The notes under the pieces: model-generated
The model's input: the letters and a program-made list of their open reading frames with translations, nothing else
Told to the model about the DNA's origin: nothing
Database searches by the model: none
Made by a program: the position numbers and the translations under genes
Shown here: positions 30,166 through 39,931 of the stretch, in pieces
Numbering within the stretch: position 1 is the stretch's first letter
How the letters are laid out: each line of letters starts with the position of its first letter
Assembly: GCA_016712565.1 (NCBI GenBank)
Contig: JADJQU010000001.1
Coordinates: 186,001-250,000 of the forward strand
From: Planctomycetota bacterium
Lineage (GTDB): Bacteria; Planctomycetota; UBA1135; GCA-002686595
DNA: 64,000 nt
Direction: 5' to 3'

Positions 30166-32118
30166 CTAGGCATTCATGGCGCGCTTCGCCTCACGCGAAT
30201 CCTGGAACAGTCGCGTGCGGACCGAGCGGATCACGCGCTCGGCGTCCACGTCCCGCACGGCCAGGCTGCCGGCCGCATGCTGCAGGAATGCGCGCTCCGC
30301 GCTGCTGACGGAGCCGTCCTCCATGGCGAGCTCCACGAGCTGGGCGAACCAGGCCAGGGCCTCGACGTTGTCGCGGGGCTTGGGTGCGGTCCCCGCCGGG
30401 GGGCCGTCGAGCATTTCGGCGACCCGGGCTTCGCCTACGCCGAGCCGGCCGGCGAGCGCGGTGACGGCCTTGCGCTCCCGAGGTTCGATCGCGCCGTCCG
30501 AACGCGCCAGGGCCGCGGCCCACAGCAAGAGCCCCGTGGCCGACTCGTGGACCGGCGCGAGGTCGCCGGGCCGGGCCGGGCCGCCGCGGTCGGCCTGGGC
30601 GATCTCCGCAAGCAGCGGGGCCGCCTCCGTCGTGCCTCGATCGACGATGCGCTCCACCATCCAGGCCTGGCGCTCGCCCGTGCGCGGCGCGCCGCAGTAG
30701 GCGCACTGGCTGCCCGTGCCGCCCGCGTCGTGGGCGCCGCACTTGCGGCAGGTGGCGGTGGTGAAGGTGTCCTCGATGGGGGTGAGCAGGCCCGCCGGCC
30801 GGGCAAAGGCGAACAGCGTGCGCCGCAGACGCCGCTCCGGGGCCAGGCGCCGCACGCCGTCGGAACCGGGGATCGAGGTGCGGCCGTCCCAGACGACCTC
30901 GACCACGGCCCGGTCCCGATCCTGGCCCGCGAGCACGGCCAGCGTGTTGACCGCGCCCACGGCGCAGTCGCCCAGGAACACCCGGGTCTTCTCACTGCCG
31001 GCGGCGAGTCCCTCGCCGTACTCCTGGCAGGCCGCGGGCGTGGCGATGCGTTCCAGGGGCCCGGCGTTGCCCAGGCGATCGGCCGAGCTCTTGCGCCAGA
31101 AGGCCATCGAGGCCCGGTCCTCCAGCATCTGCACGTCGAATCCGGCATCGACGCGCGCGAGATTCGCGAAGCCCGGGATCGCGGCCGAGCTGGTGGGCCG
31201 CCACTCGCTCATCTGGGTGATCTCGGCCAGGACCCAGTCGAACTGTCCGCTGCGCACCAGGGCCTCGCAGTGGCCGCAGCGGGCCGACTGGTTGATGGAG
31301 AGCGGGGCGCCGCAGTTGGGGCATTGACCCTCCATCAGGCCCTGGCCGGAGGCCGAACGCGCGCCGCGACGGCGCACGAAGCTCCAGCATTCCTCGAAGG
31401 TGCCTCGCGGCAGGCTCGATCCAGGGATCTTCTTCCCGGTCTTCAGGTCCAGGCGGTGGATGTCCGCCTGGAAGGGGATGCGCACGCTGAGCGTGTCGAA
31501 CTGGGCGCCCACCTCCAGGTGGACCAGGGAGAGCCGGTCGCACACGAGACCGAACATGCCCTGACGCCAGCCGTCGCGCTGCTGCTCCTCGATCTGGAGC
31601 GAGAAACGCTCGAAGACGCCGTCGGAGACGAAGCTGCGGATGGGTTCGAGGGACTGGGCGCACCAGGACGACTGCGCGCGCTGGAAGGCCTGCCGGACGC
31701 GGCCCAGGAAGCGCGCCTCGTCGAAGGACGGGTCGCTGGTCCGCAGTTGGTCCGCCACTCCGAGCGAGGCGTGGGCCACGCGCATCGGCCGCGCGCGTGC
31801 GATGGTGCGCTCCTGGTGCTTCCACCAGCCCTTGCGCGAGCCCACGATGGCCAGGATGGCCACCATCAGGAGCAGCGGCACGCCGATCACGGGCACCTCG
31901 AAGGCGAGTCGGATCAGCCAATAGAGGATCCAGAACAGCCCGTCGCCGTCCCCGCCGCTCCCGCCTCCACCTCCGCCGCCACCACCACCCCCGCCAAAGC
32001 TCCCGCCTCCGCCCGCCTGGAGCGCGGCGAGGAACCAGGGAGCGAGGAAGGCGAGTGAGAGCACGGAGAGGGGGCCGGTCGGGGATGGAGTCGTAGCGAT
32101 CCCGGTCGTGGAAGGCAA
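30166..32118 (-). CDS. Tim44-like membrane protein with zinc ribbons and TerB-like C-terminal domain
   Basis: The 650-aa protein begins with a signal/anchor, then a poly-Gly stretch (about 12 Gly in a row around residues 43-54) and a transmembrane helix (FEVPVIGVPLLLMVAILAIVG). Residues ~120-250 look like a Tim44-like domain (EARFLGRVRQAFQRAQSSWC, RFSLQIEEQQRDGW). A zinc ribbon (CPNCGAPLSINQSARCGHC) follows, and a second one at CRKCGAHDAGGTGSQCAYCG. The C-terminal ~150 residues (ALARSDGAIEPRERKAVTAL, AMEDGSVSSAERAFLQ) resemble TerB/DnaJ-N-like helices. Combination proteins of this kind occur in planctomycetes and are probably scaffolds at the inner membrane; no enzymatic activity is indicated. 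Confidence 0.82.
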   Translation of the reverse strand: MPSTTGIATTPSPTGPLSVLSLAFLAPWFLAALQAGGGGSFGGGGGGGGGGGGSGGDGDGLFWILYWLIRLAFEVPVIGVPLLLMVAILAIVGSRKGWWKHQERTIARARPMRVAHASLGVADQLRTSDPSFDEARFLGRVRQAFQRAQSSWCAQSLEPIRSFVSDGVFERFSLQIEEQQRDGWRQGMFGLVCDRLSLVHLEVGAQFDTLSVRIPFQADIHRLDLKTGKKIPGSSLPRGTFEECWSFVRRRGARSASGQGLMEGQCPNCGAPLSINQSARCGHCEALVRSGQFDWVLAEITQMSEWRPTSSAAIPGFANLARVDAGFDVQMLEDRASMAFWRKSSADRLGNAGPLERIATPAACQEYGEGLAAGSEKTRVFLGDCAVGAVNTLAVLAGQDRDRAVVEVVWDGRTSIPGSDGVRRLAPERRLRRTLFAFARPAGLLTPIEDTFTTATCRKCGAHDAGGTGSQCAYCGAPRTGERQAWMVERIVDRGTTEAAPLLAEIAQADRGGPARPGDLAPVHESATGLLLWAAALARSDGAIEPRERKAVTALAGRLGVGEARVAEMLDGPPAGTAPKPRDNVEALAWFAQLVELAMEDGSVSSAERAFLQHAAGSLAVRDVDAERVIRSVRTRLFQDSREAKRAMNA

Positions 32119-32208
32119 CGCGCTGGCGGCGCGGGCGGCCGGCCCTTACTCGCGCGGGGCCCGACCATTCTCGGGCCGAGCCGGTTCCGCGGCCGTCCGC
32201 CGCCCGGT

Positions 32209-32962
32209 TCAGATCGAGAAGCCCAGGGAAAGCAGCGGGCCGGAGACGTCGATCTCGATGTCGGAGGCCTGGAAGTCGTCGAACTCGGCCTCGTAATGCA
32301 CGTCGCGCCAGGCGCCCGTGAGGGTCACGTGGGGGGCGAGGAGCAGGTCCGCGCCCACCTGCCAAGTCTGCACGCCGACGCTCTCGGTGCCGTCGCCGAA
32401 GCCGATGGCGACGCGGCCCTCGGCGAACAGGCACAAACGCTCCAGCGTGGTCCACGACAGGCGCGCGCCAACCATCGGCCCGAGGGTGCTGGACGCGCTC
32501 GCTGTCGTCCACGGCGCCCTGGGACAGCTCGATGTCGAGGCGCTGCGAGGCGAGGCCCACGAAGCCGTCGATGCCGAGGCCGCTGGGGAAGCGCGACGCG
32601 GCGCGCACATCCACGGAGCTGGAGAGCAGCGCGAAGTCCACGTCGACGTTGCCGTTGAAGCTCTGCCCGCCGAGGGAGATCACGTCGGGAGGCACCACCT
32701 GCTGATCGAAGTCGCCCTCGGCGCGGCTGACCTCCACGTCCAATAGCAGTCGGAAGCGCTTGGGGGCCGGGGCCTCGACCCCGCCGGTTGGAGCCGATCG
32801 CCGCAGCAGGTCCGCCGAGAGGCGCAGGGCGGGGATCAAGCCTCCCTGGTCCTCGCCCTCGATGCGTTCGTTGGGCGTGACGCAGGCCGAAGCGCAGGCG
32901 GCGAACGCGACCGCGAGGAGGCGCGCGCGCGCCGGGGCTCCGTGAATTCGATGGGTTCCCAT
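32209..32962 (-). CDS. Exported envelope protein (beta-barrel-like), apparently frameshifted
   Basis: Two frames fit one ~250-aa protein. It starts MGTHRIHGAPARARLLAVAF with lipobox-like ASAC, continues through LRLSADLLRRS and FRLLLDVEVSRAEGDFD, and loses frame around plus-strand 32490-32500 after GAVDDSE. The other frame then continues LGPMVGARLSWTTLERLCLF and ends DIEIDVSGPLLSLGFSI, with alternating hydrophobic strands and a C-terminal Phe pattern typical of outer-membrane barrels. One extra base explains the switch (total length 3n+1). It may be an assembly error or a real mutation. It is on the same strand upstream of the Tim44-like gene. Confidence 0.65.
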
Positions 32963-33076
32963 GGCGGCGAGCACTCTAGCGGCCTCGGCTCGCCCGTGGC
33001 GATCCCCCCCGACGCCCCCCCGGTCGACCACCCCCAGCCGCCTCCCGTCGCAGGCGCGGGAAACGGGCCCTGCGCC

Positions 33077-33631
33077 TCAGCGCGCGGGGTTCAAGAGCCC
33101 GAAGTAGAGCGTGTCCAGGAAACTGCCCTCGAAGTGGAAGTTCGCGCGGTGGCGGCCTTCCAGAGCGAAGCCCAGGGACTCCAAGACGCGGACCGAGGCC
33201 TGGTTGGCCGGATCCACGCAGGCCTCGATGCGGTGGAACCCCAGGCGCTCGAACCCGCAGCGCACCACGGCGGCGGCGGCTTCGCGCGTCAGCCCGCGGC
33301 CCCAGAGATCCGGGCGCAGCAGGTAGCCCAGTTCGCCGCGGTGGTGCTCGGCCGCGATGCGCCAGAATCCCACGGGCCCCACCAGTTCGTCCGCGCCGGC
33401 CTGCGTCACCGCCCAAACAATGCCGGTCTTGGCTTCCATCCCGGCTTGCATGTCGGCGAGCAGGCGCTCGGCGTCCTCCACGGTCTTCGCCAGGGGACGG
33501 GCGATGTGCCGCATCACCCGCGGGTCCGAGCGCAGGCCGAAGAGCGCGGGCACGTCGCTCGGGACGCAGGGCCGCAGCACGAGGCGTGCGGTGGTCAGGG
33601 CCGGGAAGGGCGAGAAATTCAGTTCGAGCAT
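33077..33631 (-). CDS. GNAT acetyltransferase, RimJ/RimL-like
   Basis: The 184-aa product has the GNAT pattern of ribosomal-protein N-acetyltransferases: TTARLVLRPCVPSD at the N-terminus, LGYLLRPDLWGRGLTREAAA as the acetyl-CoA-binding motif A, and HRIEACVDPANQASVRVLES as motif B. Members acetylate protein N-termini or small molecules. The partner is not assigned here. It overlaps nothing and sits 5 bp before the metallopeptidase stop, so it is probably downstream in the same transcript as the M13 peptidase. Confidence 0.9.
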   Translation of the reverse strand: MLELNFSPFPALTTARLVLRPCVPSDVPALFGLRSDPRVMRHIARPLAKTVEDAERLLADMQAGMEAKTGIVWAVTQAGADELVGPVGFWRIAAEHHRGELGYLLRPDLWGRGLTREAAAAVVRCGFERLGFHRIEACVDPANQASVRVLESLGFALEGRHRANFHFEGSFLDTLYFGLLNPAR

Positions 33632-33635
33632 GGCC

Positions 33636-35669
33636 TTACCAGACCCGCGCGCGCTGATCCTTGGGTCGCATCATCGGCGCCTCGTCCCCCAGGCCGAAGG
33701 CCTGCTGGAAGGTGTCGAGGTTCGAGAGCGGCCCGAACGCGCGGAAATTGGCCGGCGAGTGCGGATTCGTGTTCACCTGCAGCTTGAGCCGCGCCGGCGT
33801 GTAGTTGCAGCGCCAGGCCCGGGCCCAGGCCAGGTAGAAGCGTTGCTCGGGCGTGAAACCGTCGAGCTTCTCCCCCGGCCGCTGGGCCTGGGCGCGCCGC
33901 AGGGCGTCGTAGGCGATGGCGAGCCCGCCGAGGTCGGCCAGGTTTTCGCCCAGGGTCAGCTTGCCGTTGACCTTGAGGTCGTCGACGGCCACGTAGGCGG
34001 AGAACTGCTGCTCGACCACCTGGATGCGCCGCTCGAATTCCCGGCGGTCCTGGTCGGTCCACCAATTGGCCAGGTTGCCCACGGCATCGTACTGGCTGCC
34101 GCCGTCGTCGAAGCCGTGGGTCAGCTCGTGGCCGATCACCGCCCCCATGGCGCCGTAGTTGAGCGCGTCGTCGTACTGCTCGCTGAAGAACGGAGGCTGC
34201 AGGATTCCGGCGGGGAAGGTGATGTCGTTGTTCGCCGCGCTGTAGCTCGCGTTGACGATGTACGCGGGCATGCGGAACTCGCTCTTGTCGACGGGCTTGC
34301 CCACCTTGTCGAGGTCGTAGCGGAAGTTGAACTCGCGGGCGCGCAGGCGGTTCCCGACGAAGGAATCGCGAGCCACCGCGAGCCCCTGCCAGTCGCGCCA
34401 GCGATCGGGATAGCCGATCTTCGAGCGCACGCTGGCCAGCTTGAGCAGTGCCTTGGCGCGCGTTTCCTCGCCCATCCAGGGCAGTTTCTCGATGCGCGCG
34501 CGGAAGGCGGCGATCAGGTCGTCCACCATGGCCTGGCAACGGGCCTTGGCCGCGGGCGAGAAGGCCTCGGCGACGAAGGCCTGGGAGAGGATCTCGCCCA
34601 TGGCGCCGCCCGTGGCGTCGAGCACGCGCTTCCAGCGCGGCCGCTGCTCCTTCGCGCCGCCCAGCACGCGGCCGAAGAAGTCGAAGTGCTCGTCGTCGAA
34701 GCTCTTGGGCAGGTACTCGGCGTTGTCGTCGAGCAGGCGCCAGCGCAGGTAGACGCGCCAGTCCTCCACGGGACGCGAGACGAGCAGCGCGTCGAGGCCG
34801 GCGAAGTACTTGGGGCCGGTCAGATTGAGCGGCTCCGAGGCGTCGAGGCGCAGGGCCCCGAGGTAAGCCGTCCAGTCGAAATGCGGCGTGATCGCGTTGG
34901 CCTCGCCGGTGGTGATGCGGTTGAGGCGGTTCTTCGGATTGCGCAGTTCGACCGCGCCGAAGGCGACGCGCGCGAGCTCGGTCTCCAGTTCGAGCACGGT
35001 GGCGGCGCCGCGGGCCGCGCTCTCGGCCGAAGTGCCGGCCAGCTCCAGCATGCGCGCCACGTGGGCGCGATAGCTCTCGCGCAGGCGCGCCGATTCGGCG
35101 TCCTCGCGCAGATAGTAGTCCCGTTCCGGCAGGCCCAGCCCGCCCTGGGAGACGAACAGGATCGTGCGCGTGGCGTCGGTCATGTCCGCGCCCGAACGCA
35201 CGCTGAAGAGCCCCGAGGAACCCGTGCCGTGGAGTCCGGCGAGCAGGCGCGGCAATTGGCCGATTTCCGCCAGTCCGTCGATGGCTGCGAAGTGCCCGAT
35301 CAGCGGCAGCGTGCCCGCGCTCTCGATCGTGCGCTCGTCCATGCCCGAGGCGTAGAAATCGCCGAGCTTGCGCTCCAGGGCATTGCGCGGCGAGGCGGCC
35401 GAGCGCTCCAGCACCCGGCGCAGCACGTCTTCGTTGCGCTGCTTGACCTCGGAGAAGACGCCCCACAGGGCCTCGTCCGCCGGCACGGGATTGCGGTCGA
35501 GCCAACCGCCGTTGGCGAAGCGGTAGAAATCCACGCCCGGATCGACGCTGGGGTCCAGATCCGCGAGCACGAGACCCGGGCGGCTCTGCGCGCGGGGCTC
35601 GGAGGACTCGGGCGCGGAACAGGCCCAGGCCAGCAAGGGCACGAGCACGGCGATCGGACGGAGGTTCAT
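33636..35669 (-). CDS. M13-family (neprilysin-like) zinc metallopeptidase, exported lipoprotein
   Basis: The 677-aa protein starts MNLRPIAVLVPLLAWACSAP, a lipoprotein signal (WAC). It shows the full M13 catalytic core: NNDITFPAGILQPPFF, zinc-binding VIGHELTHGFDDGG, ANWWTDQDRREFE, and GENLADLGGLAIAY supplying the third ligand Glu. The N-terminal half (SVDPGVDFYRFANGGWL) is the helical lid of PepO-type peptidases. By family knowledge it cleaves peptides or small proteins outside the cytoplasm. It may belong to a unit with the downstream GNAT gene. Confidence 0.95.
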   Translation of the reverse strand: MNLRPIAVLVPLLAWACSAPESSEPRAQSRPGLVLADLDPSVDPGVDFYRFANGGWLDRNPVPADEALWGVFSEVKQRNEDVLRRVLERSAASPRNALERKLGDFYASGMDERTIESAGTLPLIGHFAAIDGLAEIGQLPRLLAGLHGTGSSGLFSVRSGADMTDATRTILFVSQGGLGLPERDYYLREDAESARLRESYRAHVARMLELAGTSAESAARGAATVLELETELARVAFGAVELRNPKNRLNRITTGEANAITPHFDWTAYLGALRLDASEPLNLTGPKYFAGLDALLVSRPVEDWRVYLRWRLLDDNAEYLPKSFDDEHFDFFGRVLGGAKEQRPRWKRVLDATGGAMGEILSQAFVAEAFSPAAKARCQAMVDDLIAAFRARIEKLPWMGEETRAKALLKLASVRSKIGYPDRWRDWQGLAVARDSFVGNRLRAREFNFRYDLDKVGKPVDKSEFRMPAYIVNASYSAANNDITFPAGILQPPFFSEQYDDALNYGAMGAVIGHELTHGFDDGGSQYDAVGNLANWWTDQDRREFERRIQVVEQQFSAYVAVDDLKVNGKLTLGENLADLGGLAIAYDALRRAQAQRPGEKLDGFTPEQRFYLAWARAWRCNYTPARLKLQVNTNPHSPANFRAFGPLSNLDTFQQAFGLGDEAPMMRPKDQRARVW

Positions 35670-35719
35670 GGGCACAGGGTACGGTCCCTCGCGCGCGGAG
35701 CGAACCGCGGGCGGGGAGT

Positions 35720-37498
35720 TCAGCGCGGCAGGCGGTAGATCTCGATCGCCGGACCGTCCAGATCGGCCCGCAGCACGGCCTCGAGGAAGGGCGTGGTCCA
35801 GGCCCCGGAGTCCTGGTAGGGCATGGGCCGGGGCCGGCCCAGCTTGTCCGCGAAGGGCGCGAAGCCGGCCACGAGCACCGCGCCCACCTGCTCGAGCCCC
35901 GCGCGCATGTTGCGATTGCGCGGCATCGCGGCTCCATCGGAGAAGCTCGCCACGACCACGTAGTCCGCGCCGAGGGAAGCGATCGCGCCGGGCGGATCGA
36001 GCCTCAGTTTCTCGGCGAAGGTCCTGTCGATGCGGCCGTCCTTGACGAGGGGCACGGTGCGCAGATTCCAACGCCAGCCCGCGGGCACCGGATCGAGGCT
36101 CGCCTGGAAGCGGAACCAGGGCTGACGCAGCACGCCGAGCACGTGGGGCGCGTCGTTGGCCAGGGACTCGGGGCTGCGCACCAGGGGCAGATCCAGTCCG
36201 GGAGCGAGCCAGATCGAATCGGTGGGGGAAGCGTGCTCCTCCAGCCAGGAAGCCGCGGCCCGCGAGGTGTCCGGCGCGCGCCGCAGCAGCGCGAGCCTCA
36301 GGCAGGCTGCCGCGGGAAGGCTCAGCGCGAGGCACGCCGCGAGCACGACCCCGCGGCGGCGCCGGATCCCGGCCAGGGCGGACGAAAATCCGGCCGCGGC
36401 CAGCAGGGCCACGATGGGCAGGAGCGGAATCGCATAGCGTGCCGTGGAATGGCGGTAGAGGCCGAACACGAGCAGGTAGGGCAGGGCGAAGGAGGCCACG
36501 ACCCAGGCGTCCCGGGACCGTGAGGTCGCTCGTGTGGGACGGCCCCGCGAGAACAGGGCCCGCCCCAGCAGCCAGAGTCCGCCCGCCGCGCCCAGGCCCA
36601 GCAGCACCGGGTCGTAGGCGGCCACGTCCCGCAGGAGCCGCGCGAAGCCGCCGCCGTCGTAGCTCGATGGGTCGGAGAGATGGTCCACGACCACGGGACT
36701 CTGCTCCAGGGGCACGGTGCGGTCCGGATCGAATACCGGGTAGAAAAGCAGCACGGCCGGCAACAGGGCGCACGCACAGAGGCCCGCGGCCCTCCTCCAG
36801 CGTCGGCCGCTCCGGCGCGGACTCGCGGCGCCGCCGTCCTCGAGCAGCACCTGCGACACCGAGAGGGGCAGGGCGCAGAGCACGCCGCTCTGGAGGCTTC
36901 CTGCGGCGCCCACGACGGCCAGACAGGCCAGCAGGCGGTTCCCCATGGTGTTGTCCGCCCGCGTCCGCAGCGCCGCCGTCAGGGCGAGGGTCGCGAACGC
37001 GGCCACGAGCATGTGAGGTCGCGCCTGTTGGGAGAAGTTGAACGACAAGAGGCTCGTGGCGATCAACGCCGCGGCGAACAGGGAGGGTCCCCGGTCGAGG
37101 AAGCGGCGCGCGAGCACGTAGGTGGCGAGCACCAAGAGCGCGCCGAAGCACGCCGCGAGTCCGCGGGCACGCTCGAAGGCCAGGCCGGCCCGGTTCAGGG
37201 CTTCGCCGCGAGTTCGCAATGCCTCCGCATCGGCGCGGGGCAGGGATGCAAGCAGGTCGGCCATCAGGTGCGGGTAGGCGCTGTTGGCCTCGCGCGACAG
37301 CTCCAGGTCGTCCGCCCGGGCCCCCTCCAGGAAACCCGGCTCCTCCATCTCCACCTGGGCCACCACGAACACGTCCGGCTCGGTCCGATGGGGCAGGCCG
37401 TGGTCGATGCCCACGAAGCGCAGGGCCAGCGCCGCGGCGCACAGGAGCGCCAGGGCCAGCCTCGCACGGAATGGGGGGTGGGAGCTCGTTTCCGTCAC
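35720..37498 (-). CDS. Integral membrane glycosyltransferase-like protein (ArnT/GT39 type)
   Basis: The 592-aa protein has ~10 hydrophobic segments in its first 430 residues and a soluble periplasmic C-terminal part. The sequence after TM1, DHGLPHRTEPDVFVVAQ, has the acidic loop position expected in GT-C transferases (first periplasmic loop with DxD-like acids; here EPD). Segment SQQARPHMLVAAFA and HSTARYAIPLLPIVAL are also typical of dolichyl-phosphate or undecaprenyl-phosphate sugar transferases. No donor or acceptor can be read. It is upstream of the M13 peptidase on the same strand (50 bp). Confidence 0.82.
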   Translation of the reverse strand: MTETSSHPPFRARLALALLCAAALALRFVGIDHGLPHRTEPDVFVVAQVEMEEPGFLEGARADDLELSREANSAYPHLMADLLASLPRADAEALRTRGEALNRAGLAFERARGLAACFGALLVLATYVLARRFLDRGPSLFAAALIATSLLSFNFSQQARPHMLVAAFATLALTAALRTRADNTMGNRLLACLAVVGAAGSLQSGVLCALPLSVSQVLLEDGGAASPRRSGRRWRRAAGLCACALLPAVLLFYPVFDPDRTVPLEQSPVVVDHLSDPSSYDGGGFARLLRDVAAYDPVLLGLGAAGGLWLLGRALFSRGRPTRATSRSRDAWVVASFALPYLLVFGLYRHSTARYAIPLLPIVALLAAAGFSSALAGIRRRRGVVLAACLALSLPAAACLRLALLRRAPDTSRAAASWLEEHASPTDSIWLAPGLDLPLVRSPESLANDAPHVLGVLRQPWFRFQASLDPVPAGWRWNLRTVPLVKDGRIDRTFAEKLRLDPPGAIASLGADYVVVASFSDGAAMPRNRNMRAGLEQVGAVLVAGFAPFADKLGRPRPMPYQDSGAWTTPFLEAVLRADLDGPAIEIYRLPR

Positions 37499-37581
37499 GT
37501 GTCCTGCGTCGGGTCCGCGGTTGGGACGCCGCGCGAGCGAGGGCGGGCGCGGGCGCCGTCCGCGGTGCTACCCTGCGCACG

Positions 37582-38193
37582 ATGTCCTCTGCCCATGCAT
37601 TCTATCGCTGGCGACCGCACCCCTGGCACGGACTGGAAGTCGGCCCGGATCCGCCGCGCCTGGTGACGGCCTACGTCGAGATCACGCCCTTCGACGCCGT
37701 GAAGTACGAGGTGGACAAGCAAACCGGCTACATCCACGTGGACCGGCCCCAGAGCGGCGCGGCCCAACCGCCGACGCTCTACGGGTTCGTCCCGCGCACC
37801 CTGTGCGGCGAGCGCGTGGCTCGACTGTGCCACGGCGCCACGCGGGGTGACGGCGACCCGCTCGACATCTGCGTGGTCAGCGAGCGGCCGATCACGCGCG
37901 CGGACATCATCATGAGCGTGCGCGTGGTGGGCGGAATCCAGATGATCGACCGCGGCGAGGCCGACGACAAGATCATCGCCGTGCTGCACAACGACCTGTT
38001 CTGGGGCGGGTGCGAAGAGCTCGCCCAACTGCCCGAGAGCCTGGTGGCTCGACTGCGCCACTACTTCTCGACCTACAAGCTGAAGCCCGGCGAGGCGATC
38101 AATGCCAGCGCCACCGTGATCTACGGCCGCGCCCAGGCCGAGCAGGTGATCCAGGCCTCGATCCAGGACTACGCGGCCGAGTTCGGCGGCTGA
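37582..38193 (+). CDS. ppa: Inorganic pyrophosphatase
   Basis: The 203-aa cytosolic enzyme hydrolyses PPi to phosphate. The family I signature is GDGDPLDICVV, and KYEVDKQTGYIHVDR and YGFVPRTLCGER carry the other active-site Lys, Arg and Tyr residues. The C-terminal part (FSTYKLKPGEAINASATVIYG) matches the bacterial enzyme. The ATG at 37582 gives MSSAHAFYRWRPHPWHGLE. It is divergent from the GT39-like gene and convergent with groEL across a strong hairpin. Confidence 0.95.
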   Translation: MSSAHAFYRWRPHPWHGLEVGPDPPRLVTAYVEITPFDAVKYEVDKQTGYIHVDRPQSGAAQPPTLYGFVPRTLCGERVARLCHGATRGDGDPLDICVVSERPITRADIIMSVRVVGGIQMIDRGEADDKIIAVLHNDLFWGGCEELAQLPESLVARLRHYFSTYKLKPGEAINASATVIYGRAQAEQVIQASIQDYAAEFGG

Positions 38194-38203
38194 CGCCGGG
38201 CGG

Positions 38204-38249
38204 AAAAAGGGCGCGGGCCGCGCAACCCCAAGGTTGCGCGGCCCGCGCC
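38204..38249 (-). terminator. Strong intrinsic terminator of groESL, between convergent genes
   Basis: A perfect 18-bp GC-rich stem (38210-38227 with 38232-38249) closes a 4-nt CCAA loop. On the minus strand it is followed by five T (complement of AAAAA at 38204-38208), so it ends the groEL transcript. On the plus strand it lacks a T-tract but the hairpin may still stop or protect the ppa message. Confidence 0.9.
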
Positions 38250-38268
38250 GAAAACGTCGCGCGGTGGA

Positions 38269-39894
38269 CTAGTGGTGTCCGCCGCCGTTGTTGCCGGACT
38301 GCTTGTCTTCCTTCTCGGGAAGGTCGCTGACCAGGGCGTCGGTGGTGAGCAAGAGGCTCGCCACGGACGACGCGTTCTGCAGCGCATTGCGCGTGACCTT
38401 GACCGGGTCGATGACGCCCGAATCCAGCAGGTCCTCGTAGGTGTCCGTGGCCGCGTTGTAGCCCCAGTTCTTGTTGCCGGAGTGGGCGCGCACGTTCTGC
38501 ACGATCACCGCGCCGTCCTGGCCGGCATTGACGGCGATCTGGCGCAGGGGCGCTTCGAGGGCGCGGCGGATGATCATCGCGCCGACCTTCTCATCGCCCG
38601 AGAGCTTGAGGCCCTCGACCACGGTGATGGCGCCGAGCAGGGCCACGCCGCCGCCGGCGACGATGCCTTCCTCGACCGCCGCGCGCGTGGCGTGGAGCGC
38701 GTCCTCGACGCGCGCCTTCTTCTCCTTCATTTCCGCCTCGGTCGCGGCGCCGACGTTGATCTGGGCCACGCCGCCGGAAAGCTTGGCCAGGCGCTCCTGG
38801 AGCTTCTCCTTGTCGTAGTCCGACTTGGTCACGTCGATTTCGGAGCGGATCTGGGCGATGCGGCCTTGGATCGCGTCCTTGGAGCCGGCGCCCTCGACGA
38901 TCGTGGTGGTTTCCTTGGCCACGACGACCTTGCGGGCCGTGCCGAGGTCCTTGAGCGTGACGTTCTCGAGCGTCTTGCCCGTGGCCTCGAAGATCGGCGT
39001 CGCGTTGGTGAGCACCGCGATGTCCTCGAGCATGGCCTTGCGGCGATCCCCGAAGCCCGGCGCCTTGACGGCCACGACCTGGAACGCGCCGCGCAGGCGG
39101 TTGACCACCAGGGTCGCCAGGGCCTCGCCCTCGACGTCCTCGGCGATGATCAGGAGCGCGCGGCCCGACTGGGCCACTTGCTCGAGCAGCGGGATCATGT
39201 CCTTGATCGTCGCGAGCTTCTTCTCGCAGATCAGGATGTACGGCTTCTCGTACGTCGCATCCATCGTCTTCGGATTGGTGATGAAGTGCGGCGAGAGGAA
39301 GCCCTTGTCGAACTGCATGCCCTCGACCCAGTCGACCTCGGTCTTGAGCGACTTGCCTTCCTCGACGGTGATCACGCCGTCCTTGCCGACCTGCTTCATG
39401 GCCTTGGCGATCATCTCGCCGATCTCCAGGTCGTTGTTGGCGGCGATGCAGCCCACCTGGGCGATTTCCTTCTCGCCCTTGACCGGCGTGGCGCGCTTCT
39501 TCAGGTCCTCGACCACCGCGGCGACGGCCTTGTCCATGCCGCGCTTGAGCGCGACGGGATTGGCGCCGGCGGTGACGTTCTTGAGGCCTTCCTCGAAGAT
39601 CGCCTCGGCGAGCACCGTGGCGGTCGTCGTGCCGTCACCGGCGTTGTCGGAGGTGCGCGAGGCGACCTCCTTGACGAGCTGCGCGCCCATGTTCTCGTAC
39701 GGGTGCTCGAGCTCGATCTCCTTCGAGACCGTGACGCCGTCCTTGGTGACGGTCGGCGAGCCGAAGGACTTCTGGATGATCACGTTGCGGCCGCGCGGGC
39801 CCAAGGTGACTTTCACGGCCCGGGCCAGGCGGCGCACTCCATTGCGGATGTGCTCGCGTGCCTCGGCGTCGTAGCTGATTTGCTTGGCTGACAT
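38269..39894 (-). CDS. groL: Chaperonin GroEL
   Basis: The 541-aa protein is a full-length group I chaperonin subunit. ATP-binding motifs VTLGPRGRNVIIQ and DNAGDGTTTATVLA are intact, as is the C-terminal GIVAGGGVALL signature. Apical domain residues for peptide binding are conserved. The C-terminal tail is NNGGGHH instead of the usual (GGM) repeat, a common variant. Bacteria of this phylum often carry several groEL copies; this one is preceded by groES in a normal operon. No CIRCE element is seen upstream of groES, so HrcA control is not indicated by sequence. Confidence 0.98.
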   Translation of the reverse strand: MSAKQISYDAEAREHIRNGVRRLARAVKVTLGPRGRNVIIQKSFGSPTVTKDGVTVSKEIELEHPYENMGAQLVKEVASRTSDNAGDGTTTATVLAEAIFEEGLKNVTAGANPVALKRGMDKAVAAVVEDLKKRATPVKGEKEIAQVGCIAANNDLEIGEMIAKAMKQVGKDGVITVEEGKSLKTEVDWVEGMQFDKGFLSPHFITNPKTMDATYEKPYILICEKKLATIKDMIPLLEQVAQSGRALLIIAEDVEGEALATLVVNRLRGAFQVVAVKAPGFGDRRKAMLEDIAVLTNATPIFEATGKTLENVTLKDLGTARKVVVAKETTTIVEGAGSKDAIQGRIAQIRSEIDVTKSDYDKEKLQERLAKLSGGVAQINVGAATEAEMKEKKARVEDALHATRAAVEEGIVAGGGVALLGAITVVEGLKLSGDEKVGAMIIRRALEAPLRQIAVNAGQDGAVIVQNVRAHSGNKNWGYNAATDTYEDLLDSGVIDPVKVTRNALQNASSVASLLLTTDALVSDLPEKEDKQSGNNGGGHH

Positions 39895-39931
39895 GGGATT
39901 CCTGTGGTTGTTCTAGGTGCGGAAAACTCGC

